64,000 nt of DNA. Source: Thermostichus sp047461615 (GTDB lineage: Bacteria; Cyanobacteriota; Cyanobacteriia; Thermostichales; Thermostichaceae). Below, piece by piece: positions 8,160 to 16,900 of the stretch. Positions within the stretch are counted from its first letter, which is position 1. The number at the start of each line of letters is the position of its first letter. The notes under the pieces are model-generated. The model saw only the letters and a list, made by a program, of their open reading frames with translations, searched no databases and was not told the origin of the DNA. The translations under genes were made by a program, and so were the position numbers. The stretch is from the NCBI RefSeq assembly GCF_047461615.1, contig NZ_JANSHI010000012.1, positions 1-64,000 on the forward strand. The letters are read 5' to 3'.

Positions 8160-9872
8160 CTAGTCGATGCTCAATCCATCCACCACTTGGGGTTGAGGAC
8201 GCGGCTTGAGGGGGGCAGAGTGAGCGAGGCGCTCCTGTTGGCGGTGCTTTCGGAAGTAACCCTGCCAGTGGCTAAGGACATCGAGGGTGTCGCCTCCATG
8301 CCGAGTGTAGCGCTGCCGCACCTTGCACAAGACAGGGGTATTGACGCACACCCCAGAGACAATCACCTGCCCTCTACTTAAAGCGGGTAGTTCTTGGAGG
8401 AGATCCCGGCCAGCAGCCTCGACGCTATGGCGCAAGTTTTCCTGATCGGCAGGGTTGACAATTCGCATCAAAAACTGGCTCATGCACTGCGACAGGATAT
8501 CTGAATCTAGCTTACCGGGTCGTTGCGTGATCAGCCCTACCCCCAGCCCAAACTTGCGTCCTTCGCTAAGAATAGTGCGCAACACTTGTTTACAACGAGA
8601 AGGCTCGTGCGCAGGAGCAAAGCGATGCGCTTCCTCCAGCAAAATGAAAACAGGATAAGGCAGGTAGTTCTCATCTCCTGGCTGAATTTTGCCCTTTTCG
8701 GTGTTGATGCGGGCATGGTTAGCCTGGCGCAAAATAGCAGCGGCGATAACTTGCTGTTCTTCTTGGCTGATTTCGTGCATCTGGAGAATGGTTACTTGAC
8801 CCGGCTCAAATAAATCCCTAGGAGCCAGGTGCTCTACGTTACTAAAGTAAGGGGAGCGAGCAATTTGTTCCAGCTTCCACTCCAAAGCAGGGGCCGAGGA
8901 TCCTTGGGAGCCGTCTTCTCTGGAGTCTGCTTCGTTGACGGCCTCGATCAGATCCTGAATTGTCCAGTGCAGTGGATCAAACTGAGTAACCTTGCGGAAG
9001 GCTTTCTCCAGAAAAGATTTCTGTCGCTCGGTGGTCTCTGGAAGCAGAGCAAGGATGTCAAAAAATTTGAGAGAAGACACCCGAATCTTAATTTCCTGAG
9101 GAGAAAGAACCTTGACCCTAGGTCTGTAGCCGTCTTCCCCTACAAACTTGGGATGAGACTGCATTTCCGCTAAAGTGTGGTATTCTCCATGCGGATCAAA
9201 AATTAGGACAGCAGCGCGATTTTTGGGCAACATCAGCTCTTCCACCAAAACCGCTGCTGTGTAGGATTTGCCGGAGCCGGTTCCTGCTAAAATGGCTAGA
9301 TGAGTGCTGACCATTTCCTTGACATCCAGAACCACAGGAACTGCTCCTTCCTCGCGCAGTAGCAGACTGCCCAAATGGGCCCCCCCAACTGCTGTTTCCT
9401 CCCGCTTGTTCAAGACGGATTTCAAAAGCTGATTGGAAGCCAAAAAGACCTTAGCGCCCGGCTCCGGGGAGCGGCGGGGGTTAATAAAGCCCATAGCCCG
9501 ATCGAAATAGCCGATGACTTCGACGGTTACAGCGTAGATCTCCGGGTTGGGATGGGTAAAGCCAACTAGGGCCACAATGGTGCTGGGATCGATCTCCGTG
9601 TCGGCAAAGATGCGGTCGGGGATGTGATCCAAAAGCTGAACTTGTCTAATTTTACCCAAGATCTTTAGAGGTTGGGACTGAGAATCTCGCACCTCGTAAT
9701 AGACAAAATCGCCCACCTTTACCGCTTGGGTATTGGAGGTGATAAACACATATTGGTTGGAGGTCTCGCCAGGGCCTTTGACGGTGCCGATCACCTCCGG
9801 AGTATCCTCCGCCGGGAAAGAGGGGCTTTCTCTAGGGCGGCCATTGGAAGTGTCCAGAGTTTTTTGGTTCAT
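8160..9872 (-). CDS. herA: HerA-type hexameric DNA translocase ATPase
   Basis: This is a HerA/FtsK-superfamily ATPase (DUF87/HAS-barrel type) of about 570 aa. An N-terminal HAS beta-barrel (about residues 20-130, starting PEVIGTVKGPGE) precedes the P-loop LAGTGSGKSYTAAVLVEEL, a DPHGEYHTL segment typical of HerA, Walker B in FILLEEAHRFAP, and a sensor/arginine region GLITQRPGKLDSDILSQC. In archaea HerA pumps DNA and stimulates NurA nuclease during 5' strand resection after Mre11-Rad50 action. Here all those partners lie directly upstream. The ATG at 9872 overlaps the stop of the 198-aa gene as ATGA, suggesting translational coupling. An in-frame ATG at 9902 is the alternative start. Confidence 0.9.
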   Translation of the reverse strand: MNQKTLDTSNGRPRESPSFPAEDTPEVIGTVKGPGETSNQYVFITSNTQAVKVGDFVYYEVRDSQSQPLKILGKIRQVQLLDHIPDRIFADTEIDPSTIVALVGFTHPNPEIYAVTVEVIGYFDRAMGFINPRRSPEPGAKVFLASNQLLKSVLNKREETAVGGAHLGSLLLREEGAVPVVLDVKEMVSTHLAILAGTGSGKSYTAAVLVEELMLPKNRAAVLIFDPHGEYHTLAEMQSHPKFVGEDGYRPRVKVLSPQEIKIRVSSLKFFDILALLPETTERQKSFLEKAFRKVTQFDPLHWTIQDLIEAVNEADSREDGSQGSSAPALEWKLEQIARSPYFSNVEHLAPRDLFEPGQVTILQMHEISQEEQQVIAAAILRQANHARINTEKGKIQPGDENYLPYPVFILLEEAHRFAPAHEPSRCKQVLRTILSEGRKFGLGVGLITQRPGKLDSDILSQCMSQFLMRIVNPADQENLRHSVEAAGRDLLQELPALSRGQVIVSGVCVNTPVLCKVRQRYTRHGGDTLDVLSHWQGYFRKHRQQERLAHSAPLKPRPQPQVVDGLSID

Positions 9873-10465
9873 CGGCGTATCGCTCCTACGGTTATTTTCC
9901 AAGCCAGTTCCTTGCTTAAAATTTGCAGAGCTCGTCGCTGGGCGGGGTCAGAAAACATAGGTATGATATCGTTTAAGACTTGATAGACAAGGTGGTTGGC
10001 AAAATTACCACCGCTGCTTAAGAGCAGTCCATAGTACGAAAATTGGGTTTGGCCTTGAGGGTTGAGATGAAAGCGTAGAATTTCCTCCTGGCTCATGCGA
10101 AAGACAGGCGTGTTGACAGGCACCACTACGCGCGGGATCCCTTGCCAGCCACAACTCCTTTCTTCGTCCAAAGCTCCTATGAGGATTACCGAAAGTAATG
10201 TACGCACCTCATTTTGCAAATCAGGAGAGAAATAAGGATCCGGCTGGCTGGAAAGACGGGGCCCAGCGTTAGGAAACATGGGGTTTAAAATCTGACTGTT
10301 GTAAACTAAGCCCACAGCCCAGTGCCGTTGGTTGCTTTCCAGCTTGACAAAGCTGCCAAAGCCATAGTCTTCAGGGGAGGGAGGGTTTCTGACCTCTAGA
10401 GCATCATCCACCTGTACCACGTAGTCGCAGTGACTGTTGGAGCGAACCACCTTACCCAGTCTCAT
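9869..10465 (-). CDS. Unknown 198-aa protein embedded between nurA and herA
   Basis: I cannot assign this protein to a family. It has no signal peptide or transmembrane segment and looks like a soluble alpha/beta protein. The N-terminal third (GKVVRSNSHCDYVVQVDD and a GSFVKLESN segment) is strand-rich and resembles a small beta-barrel, like the HAS-barrel at the start of HerA proteins. That likeness is my inference. The C-terminal half is helical, ending DPAQRRALQILSKELAW. Its ATG shares one base with the nurA stop, and its stop overlaps the herA start as ATGA, so it is translationally tied to both. Such wiring suggests it is a structural or regulatory part of the HerA-NurA machine. Confidence 0.85.
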   Translation of the reverse strand: MRLGKVVRSNSHCDYVVQVDDALEVRNPPSPEDYGFGSFVKLESNQRHWAVGLVYNSQILNPMFPNAGPRLSSQPDPYFSPDLQNEVRTLLSVILIGALDEERSCGWQGIPRVVVPVNTPVFRMSQEEILRFHLNPQGQTQFSYYGLLLSSGGNFANHLVYQVLNDIIPMFSDPAQRRALQILSKELAWKITVGAIRR

Positions 10466-11658
10466 CAGATCCGTCTCCGCTGCAGCTTGCTAAGGGTTTT
10501 CCGCGATAGCCGGAGGTTAAGCTTCTCGCGGCTGGCCCACTCCTGCATTAGGCGCAAGAAAAGGTTGCGATCTTCATTGCGGATAACGGCCACCTGATCT
10601 GCCGTCTCCAGTACATACGGGTAGCCTCGGCCAATAATTACCTCACAGCGTACCAAATCTACCAGCCAGTCCAACAGGCCTGCCTCGTAAACCCAAACGG
10701 GGATCTCTAGTCGAGCTGGAAAGTTTTCGTTAGTGGTGCGTAGGTAAACAAACCCCACTCGCCTTTGCATTTCCTGATAGCGGCTGAGGATCCCCTCTTG
10801 AGGATTGAGAACGCCACTGCAGGCACAGACAAAGAAAGGGGTTCGGTCTCCCCACTCTAACCAGGAGCTAAGGAGCTGCGCATCGTGTAGGTAGGGAGCT
10901 TCAGGAAGATCAAAGCAGTGCCTTAGCAGTGTTACCAAATCCGAGCTGTACGTAGTGTCAATGTAAGCTACAACAGGGATCCGGTTTTGCTCACTAGCTC
11001 GCAGTACCTGTAACAAACACTCCACATAGAAGTCTTGACTCTTAGCATCAAGAGTTTCAGCAAAAGTAGCCACCAATACCCCATCCAAGAAGGCTAGTTT
11101 TTGGGATCCAGGTCGAGATTGCCAAATATATTCGGCAACTTTTTCTGTTTCCATCTGAAAGCGGCGCCTGTTGACGATACTCTCTTTGGGCTCGCCGCTA
11201 CTTCCCGCTTCCAAATCTCTTGGCGTTAGCACATCGACCTGAATATCCTTTTGGTATAGGCCCTGGTCGCAGTGATAGTTCTCATACCAGCCAATCTGCA
11301 CTAGGGCTACCGGTATTGACAAATCTTTGCTGGGGTAGATTTGGGATCCATCTACTGCAAAGGTAGGAATGTTTTTAATAACTGGTCTTGCCCATTCATA
11401 GCTTTCCTCATAGCTATTCCACTTTTGTTTAAAGGGAACCTTCCAGCCAGAGTAGAGATCCCATTCCTGAGTAGGCAAAGCACCTGGGAAAGCCAATCGA
11501 GCTACTCTTTCAGCAATCTTTGCGCTTGACCACTGGCATAATTTCTCCATCGCCTGGCGGTACCACTCTCGGCGCTCTGAAAGCCCTCGATCGAAAGTAG
11601 CAAAAGCCTCGCGCTTCTGCCGTAAAACAGCCAGCACCCGGTCAGCTCTAAAAACCAT
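10465..11658 (-). CDS. nurA: NurA-domain nuclease
   Basis: This protein of about 397 aa has the NurA nuclease fold. A catalytic aspartate in TFAVDGSQIYPSKDLS (near residue 95) follows the family's D-G-S signature. A second acidic motif is LAFLDGVLVATFAE, and a third is the IDTTYSSDLVTLL region, with a late VIIGRGYPYVLETAD segment matching the GYP-x-x-L motif seen in NurA proteins. In archaea NurA is a 5'-3' exonuclease/endonuclease whose ring dimer docks on HerA. I chose the ATG at 11658 because GGAGG lies about ten bases upstream. An ATG at 11667 is too close to it. It starts about 20 bases after rad50 stops and overlaps the next gene by one base. Confidence 0.87.
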   Translation of the reverse strand: MVFRADRVLAVLRQKREAFATFDRGLSERREWYRQAMEKLCQWSSAKIAERVARLAFPGALPTQEWDLYSGWKVPFKQKWNSYEESYEWARPVIKNIPTFAVDGSQIYPSKDLSIPVALVQIGWYENYHCDQGLYQKDIQVDVLTPRDLEAGSSGEPKESIVNRRRFQMETEKVAEYIWQSRPGSQKLAFLDGVLVATFAETLDAKSQDFYVECLLQVLRASEQNRIPVVAYIDTTYSSDLVTLLRHCFDLPEAPYLHDAQLLSSWLEWGDRTPFFVCACSGVLNPQEGILSRYQEMQRRVGFVYLRTTNENFPARLEIPVWVYEAGLLDWLVDLVRCEVIIGRGYPYVLETADQVAVIRNEDRNLFLRLMQEWASREKLNLRLSRKTLSKLQRRRI

Positions 11659-11676
11659 GACTGTCATTCCTCCTCA

Positions 11677-14600
11677 TCATCCGGAGTGCCTTTCCACGCG
11701 AATGATGTTTTCTGTTACTTGCTCAAAGGTATTGTCATGGCTAATTACAAATAACTGTTCAAAGGAACGCAAGTTGGTAATGGCTTCCGCTAGTCGTTGG
11801 CAGCGCTGGGCATCCATGTTGGCAGTAGGCTCGTCAAAAAAGGCAATGTCCAACTGTCCCAGTACCTTGAGCAAAGCTAAGCGAACAGCTAGAGCTGCCG
11901 ACATTTGCTCTCCTCCAGAAAGGCTGGCAAAACGTCGTTTGGCCCCCCCTCTTTCTTGGATGCGAATCTCATAGTCGGGTTCCCAAGTAAGGCTGACATC
12001 AGAGCGGTTGAGAATTTCGCGAAAGAGGTGATCGGCAACAATGTTGATCTGTTGCAGGTAGTACTGGGCAATTTGAGGACCGGCTTTTTTGTAGGTATCT
12101 CGACTAAACTTAATGAAGCGGTGCAGCCGCTCTTTTTCAGCTCTTTCCACCTCAGCTTGCTTTAAGGCTTGCTTCACCTGTTCCAGTTGCTGCAGTCTCT
12201 CCTGGATTTTCTGCAACTGCGGGGAAAGGCTTTCCAGTCGAGCTTGGGCCTTGGCTTTTTGGATTTCGGTAGACTGCAAAAGGGATCGAAGATGTTGGTG
12301 CTCCTGCGGCTGGTAGAAGGAGGTTAGCGGATCCAGCTTTGCCTGCAGTTGAGCTAGTTGAGTTTGCAACTCTTGCTGTTGGGCCTTGAGCTCGGCTAGT
12401 TTTTGTTCCCGCTCGGTTAGCAATTTGGCAATAGGCTCCGCCCGTAGGTAGCGTTCGTGATCTAAGCGGTATCTTTCGCGTTCTTCCTGTAGGGATCCCA
12501 GCTCCTGCTCCAGGTGTTCAGTTTGGGACAGGGCTTCTTCAAGAGGTTGGAGCACTGCCTCTAAGTCCTGGATTTGCTGAAGGTAGCCGGCTTGCAGGCC
12601 TAGGTACTGCTCCTCCAGCTTAAGCTCTGCCTTTAGCCACTCAGCTTGGCTTCTGGGATCCCCTAATTCCCTTAAAGTTTCAGCAGTTTTTGCAATTTGA
12701 GCTTGCAGGTAATCTTTGGAGCCCTCTATCTGTTCCCAACGGTCGATCTGGGCTTGCTTTTCTCGCTTAGCTTTCTGTATTTGGTCTAAGACTAGCTGGG
12801 ATGCTTGGAGTTCATCTTGGCGCTGGGGCAAGCTTTGGGCTAGAAGCTGCATGCGGATAAAAGTTTCGTAGCCGTCGCGGTGGCGCCTCTGCTCCTCCTG
12901 CAAAGCAGTGATCTTTTCATCCAGCTCCAAAAGAGGATCGAGCTCATGTTCTAGAGTTTGAATCTGCTGCTGAAGCTGATGAACCTGATTCTCAATCCGC
13001 TGATACTCTTGCTCTACTTGTGGCTTGTTGCTGAGCTCCCTTTCTAGGCGCTGGAGCTGGCTTTTGGGATCTCCCAATGCCTGGAGAGCCTGTCCAATTT
13101 CCTGGTGTTGCCGGAGTAAGTTGTGCTCAGCCTCAAGGCTCCACTGAAGATCCTCAATTTTGCGTTGCCGTTCGTTTTGCAGGTGTGTCAATTGCTCAAT
13201 TTGAGCCTCCAGCTCAGGGATCTGGGCAGTCAAGCCAATTAGGGGCTGCAGGGCCTTGAGCTGCCTCTGGATGTCAGCCAGTTGCTGGCGCAGTTGAGTC
13301 TCATCTGTTTGTGGAGCAAGATCCTGAAGGATTTGGTGGATTGACTGCAGCAAACGTTGGTTCAGAACCAAAGACTGATACAGGACTTCCGGGAGCTGCT
13401 GCCATAGGGCCTGAAACTGAGGGTAGTTGCGTTGGTAGACAGCTAGCTCTTGGATAAGCTCCTGGATGCGGCGATGGCACTCGGTAAGTTGGCAAGAGCT
13501 TTCCTCAAAAAGGTCTTTCAGCTCTTGTTGAAACTGCCGTGCTGCTGCGATGCGGCTTAGCTGAGTTTGCAGCCGTTCTCGTTGAGCCTCTAGCCTGGGT
13601 AGGCTGGCTAGTCGCTCCAGGTCGGCCTGTCGTTGTTGAAGCTGCTGCTGCAGGTGCTCCAGTTGGGTGCGGGCCTGCTCCCGCTCTATCTCTTGTTGTT
13701 TAAGTTCAAGGCGCAAGGTCTGAAAGTAGGCTAGCTTTTGGCTAATTTGGTTATAACGTTGTTCCAATTCAGTCTGCCTTTGGCAGAGAGCTTGCAAGGA
13801 AAGCCTATCGGCTTCCATTTTCCGCAAAAGCTGAAGCTGTTGCTGATATTCGGATCCGCGCAACTGTAGCTGGTGAAGATGCTGCCTCAGCGCTTCCCGC
13901 TGGGCCATTAGAGTTTGTCGGATCCCTCGTAGCTTTTCTTGCTCGACAATGAGGTTTTCCAGCTCTAGATAGCGCCTATAGGCTGGTTGATGCTGTTGAC
14001 AAATGATCTGGGCTTGCTCCGCTTCTTGAACTCGGCTCTGTAGGAGTTGACACCATTCAGCTTGGGCTGACCACTTTCCTTGTAGTTGTTCCCATTCCTG
14101 GTATAGCTGTAGCAAGGTATTGAGCTGCTGAGTCCAGCGGTCTTGTTGGCGCTCCAGCTCTTCCTGGAGCTGAATTTTGGGCGCAAGATCTTCTAGCTCC
14201 TGTTTCCAGCGCTGTAGCTGGCTTAGTTTTTCCTGAAGTCTTGCCAGTTGATTCTCAATATTCTGCTTTTGCAAGAGTAGGTTCTCTCGCTGCCTTAGCC
14301 ACTCCAAGCGCTGCTGCTGTTGCTTTTCCAACTCCCGCAGCTGAGCCTCTATGGCTAGGAAGCGCTGGGCCCCTGCTCGAGATTGCTCTTGCTCTGCTCG
14401 AGCTTGCTTGGCTTCTGCCCATAGCTTTTCCGCTTGCTCAAGGGATAGATTTAGTAGCGATCTCTTTTGCTCCAGTTGAACAATTTGCTGCTCAAGTGTT
14501 TGGATTTGCTCAAGCAGCTTCTCCAGGTGTTCAAGCTTCTGCCTAGTTTCACTTAGGGTATGGGTGCATTGATTGAGATGTGTTCGCCAGTAGTTTAACT

Positions 14601-15237
14601 CCCGCTCAATCTCTTGCTGTTCTGATTGGAGTAGATCCCAGTCTTGCAGTTGTTGATGAAGCAGCTCGATTCGGTGCTTAACAGCCTGAACCTGTGCCTC
14701 ACTGTATTTTTCAACCGTCTGCAAATCCTTAGCAACCTGCTGGTATTCTTCTACCTTCAAGATACGGTCGAAGACTTCTTTTCGTTCTTTGCTTGTTTTG
14801 AGAAAGTCTGCTGTAAATGTACCCTGAGGCACACCGATAGTTGTAGCAAACAGCCGTGCTAAATCTGTACCCGCCGGCACTCCCAAGTGTTGCCTTAGCC
14901 AAGCCAGGACATCGGTTTTGCGTTCGCAGTCTAGGCGCTGCTTGAGCTGTGGGTCGAAGAGGCGATAGCCCTGGGCTACACTGCGGCGGACACTGTAGGT
15001 GCGCTGATCCCATTTCGAGACAAACTGTACAGTGGCCACCGCATCGTTGGCGCCTGTGCGAATCAGCTCCTCTTGGTTGTAGGGACAGTAGTCAAACAGA
15101 ACCCAAGCAATGGCCTCCAGAATGCTGGTTTTTCCGGCTCCGTTTTCTCCACAGATAGCGTTGATACCGGGTTCAAATTCAAAGACAGCTTCCTCGTAGG
15201 CCTTAAAGTTCTGGAGAGCTACCGAGAGGATCCGCAT
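11677..15237 (-). CDS. sbcC: Rad50/SbcC-type SMC-like ATPase
   Basis: The 1186-aa product is a Rad50/SbcC ATPase, the partner of Mre11/SbcD. The N-terminal Walker A motif is GENGAGKTSILEAIAWVLFD. The C-terminal half-site has the ABC signature SLSGGEQMSAALA, Walker B LDIAFFDEPT and D-loop ANMDAQ. Between them are about 900 residues of Gln/Leu/Glu-rich coiled coil. The turn of the coil, where a CxxC zinc hook is expected, lies near residue 580 and reads SSCQLTECHRR, that is CX4C. It ends about 20 bases before nurA and starts three bases after mre11. The long antisense frames within it are composition shadows. Confidence 0.93.
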   Translation of the reverse strand: MRILSVALQNFKAYEEAVFEFEPGINAICGENGAGKTSILEAIAWVLFDYCPYNQEELIRTGANDAVATVQFVSKWDQRTYSVRRSVAQGYRLFDPQLKQRLDCERKTDVLAWLRQHLGVPAGTDLARLFATTIGVPQGTFTADFLKTSKERKEVFDRILKVEEYQQVAKDLQTVEKYSEAQVQAVKHRIELLHQQLQDWDLLQSEQQEIERELNYWRTHLNQCTHTLSETRQKLEHLEKLLEQIQTLEQQIVQLEQKRSLLNLSLEQAEKLWAEAKQARAEQEQSRAGAQRFLAIEAQLRELEKQQQQRLEWLRQRENLLLQKQNIENQLARLQEKLSQLQRWKQELEDLAPKIQLQEELERQQDRWTQQLNTLLQLYQEWEQLQGKWSAQAEWCQLLQSRVQEAEQAQIICQQHQPAYRRYLELENLIVEQEKLRGIRQTLMAQREALRQHLHQLQLRGSEYQQQLQLLRKMEADRLSLQALCQRQTELEQRYNQISQKLAYFQTLRLELKQQEIEREQARTQLEHLQQQLQQRQADLERLASLPRLEAQRERLQTQLSRIAAARQFQQELKDLFEESSCQLTECHRRIQELIQELAVYQRNYPQFQALWQQLPEVLYQSLVLNQRLLQSIHQILQDLAPQTDETQLRQQLADIQRQLKALQPLIGLTAQIPELEAQIEQLTHLQNERQRKIEDLQWSLEAEHNLLRQHQEIGQALQALGDPKSQLQRLERELSNKPQVEQEYQRIENQVHQLQQQIQTLEHELDPLLELDEKITALQEEQRRHRDGYETFIRMQLLAQSLPQRQDELQASQLVLDQIQKAKREKQAQIDRWEQIEGSKDYLQAQIAKTAETLRELGDPRSQAEWLKAELKLEEQYLGLQAGYLQQIQDLEAVLQPLEEALSQTEHLEQELGSLQEERERYRLDHERYLRAEPIAKLLTEREQKLAELKAQQQELQTQLAQLQAKLDPLTSFYQPQEHQHLRSLLQSTEIQKAKAQARLESLSPQLQKIQERLQQLEQVKQALKQAEVERAEKERLHRFIKFSRDTYKKAGPQIAQYYLQQINIVADHLFREILNRSDVSLTWEPDYEIRIQERGGAKRRFASLSGGEQMSAALAVRLALLKVLGQLDIAFFDEPTANMDAQRCQRLAEAITNLRSFEQLFVISHDNTFEQVTENIIRVERHSG

Positions 15238-15240
15238 GAT

Positions 15241-16506
15241 TCAGTCTTCTTCTCCTACAAAGGCTCCGCTCAGGTGGGTGTATATCTCTGCCTCGCTTTG
15301 TCCCTCCAAGACTCTTTCTTTGAGATCCAAAAGCAGCTGCGCCAGCTCCTTGCTGCGCTTCCGGTAGTGGGCATGACTGCTCAGCAGATCCCTATAGATT
15401 TTCTCTTCAACTTGGAGCCTTTGCTCTTCTTCAAGGGAAAGAGCGGCCGAGCCAATCTCAAGAGAATTGGCCTCGAAACGAAACAGGACAACCAGGGCAC
15501 CAGTAAGCTGCTGAATTTGCCGTTGCAGAGCTCGGCTATCCAGCTCGTGCTTGGCAAAGCCCACCTGACCTACCAGCCGCAACTCTACCAGCGGCTCTGG
15601 CCCGTCGCCTGGCGGCCCAACTTCCTTGGCCATGGCAAGGGCTGCTGCAGCAATTTCGGCAGGCGTTTCTCGACCCTTAGCCTCGAGGTAGAGTCGCTGA
15701 CAGGGTCTTTGGTAGTAATCCTGCACCAGCTCTGCCTGGGGCGGTCCCTCTCCCCAGCGGACGCGATAAGCCCCTCGCGGAAGGTCCCATTCAGCAGTAC
15801 TGGTGGCCTCCAGCGATCCTGGATTGAAGATCCAGCCTTCTTCTGCATAGCTTTTGTGGATATGTCCCAAGGCTAGATAGCCCACCCCCACCTCCCGTAG
15901 AGGCAGGAGATCCCGGTAGCGCAAGGCGCCCTGGTAGCGGGCAATTTGCCCTTCCAGTCCGTGGTGGAACATCAACACCACCCGCTCGGGGCCAGGAGGC
16001 AACTGCCGAATAGCTGCCGCCAACTGCTCAATGGACTTGGGAGCCGCTGACCCGTACCACTGGGAGCCGATGACCCGCACCCCACAGGGGAGATCCAAGT
16101 AGCTACCCCGCCCGTCTGACCAGGGGTGCAGCTCCAGGCCCTGTTCCCCTTCCTCTGGCTCCAGCAAAATGAGCTCTCCGTGATCGGCCAAGTAGCGCAG
16201 CCAACTGGTCTTGACACCATAGGGGCGACTGTCGTGGTTGCCCTCGATGGCCAAAACCGGGATCCCTGCCTGCTTCAGCTCCCGCAAGACAAGCTGGGCT
16301 TGGTTGAGAACCCCCGGCTGAATTTGTCGATGCTCAAACAGGTCGCCAGCAATGAGGACAAAGTCTACCCGCTTCTGAATGGCATGGCGGCGCACCACAT
16401 CCCGAAAGGCCAAGAAAAAGTCTTTGCTCCGTTCTGGACTGTCGTAGCGGTCGCAGCCCAGATGTACATCGGCCAAATGCAAAAAGGTGCAGGTAGAAGT
16501 GGCCAT
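15241..16506 (-). CDS. sbcD: Mre11/SbcD-type nuclease
   Basis: This 421-aa calcineurin-like phosphoesterase is the Mre11/SbcD subunit. The metal-binding motifs appear in order: LADVHLGCD (D-x-H), LIAGDLFEH (GD), AIEGNHDSR (GNHD), LMFHHGLEG (H) and LALGHIHKSY (GHxH). These bind two Mn ions for endo- and 3'-5' exonuclease activity at DNA ends. The C-terminal region is the capping domain and the helices that contact Rad50. Its stop is three bases from the Rad50 start, so the subunits are made together. It is the first gene of the end-processing operon and is divergent from psaA across about 395 bases. Confidence 0.93.
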   Translation of the reverse strand: MATSTCTFLHLADVHLGCDRYDSPERSKDFFLAFRDVVRRHAIQKRVDFVLIAGDLFEHRQIQPGVLNQAQLVLRELKQAGIPVLAIEGNHDSRPYGVKTSWLRYLADHGELILLEPEEGEQGLELHPWSDGRGSYLDLPCGVRVIGSQWYGSAAPKSIEQLAAAIRQLPPGPERVVLMFHHGLEGQIARYQGALRYRDLLPLREVGVGYLALGHIHKSYAEEGWIFNPGSLEATSTAEWDLPRGAYRVRWGEGPPQAELVQDYYQRPCQRLYLEAKGRETPAEIAAAALAMAKEVGPPGDGPEPLVELRLVGQVGFAKHELDSRALQRQIQQLTGALVVLFRFEANSLEIGSAALSLEEEQRLQVEEKIYRDLLSSHAHYRKRSKELAQLLLDLKERVLEGQSEAEIYTHLSGAFVGEED

Positions 16507-16809
16507 CGCCAGAGCTTGTCAGCAAATTGCTCACAGTTTAGCAAACGGATCTTGAGGGATCCCTGCCCCGCAATTTTCGGCTTCACGCCGCTGGGGTAGG
16601 CACTGCCCTTCTGCTGCCAGACCGATTATTTAGGCTAGCCACTGAAACGAGTGATCCATCCCGGCCAGCTCTTTCTGCAAGCTGAAAGTCCGTTACACAA
16701 CTATGCAAAGGAGAGATCCCCAGCCTGCCGTAATCCCTCAGGTGGGAGGGGATGCCTGGCTCCTGAGTTTAATTATTGTGAAGCGACAGGGGGTTTACAG
16801 AGGCTGACC

Positions 16810-16815
16810 TATAAT
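16810..16815 (+). promoter_or_regulatory. Putative -10 box of the psaAB promoter
   Basis: A perfect TATAAT lies about 85 bases before the psaA ATG. No good -35 hexamer is found 16-18 bases upstream (that position reads CAGGGG or similar), which is common for cyanobacterial photosystem promoters relying on activators. The transcription start would be near 16822. Confidence 0.45.
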
Positions 16816-16826
16816 GCCAGGTAAGT

Positions 16827-16864
16827 CCCGCCCAGGGGGGAATCCCCAGTTTTGCTAGGGCGGG
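16827..16864 (+). promoter_or_regulatory. Inverted repeat in the psaA leader
   Basis: CCCGCCC (16827-16833) is complementary to GGGCGGG (16858-16864), and the enclosed sequence contains a nested GGGG-AAT-CCCC hairpin (16837-16847). It lies between the putative -10 box and the ribosome site, so most of the untranslated leader could fold. It might affect mRNA stability or translation. Confidence 0.4.
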
Positions 16865-16900
16865 GGTGCTTCGTTCCTGGTCGCAAGAGAGGAGTTCTTG

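Larger units (their letters stand above)
16507..16900. other. Divergent regulatory region between mre11 and psaA
   Basis: This stretch has no coding frame I trust. It must hold the promoter of the minus-strand repair operon and that of psaA. Besides the TATAAT and leader hairpin listed separately, it has single GTTACA (16692-16697) and TTTACA (16794-16799) words. These resemble one half of the HLR1 element bound by RpaB at photosystem I promoters. A paired HLR1 with proper spacing is not present, so this is only suggestive. Confidence 0.4.
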
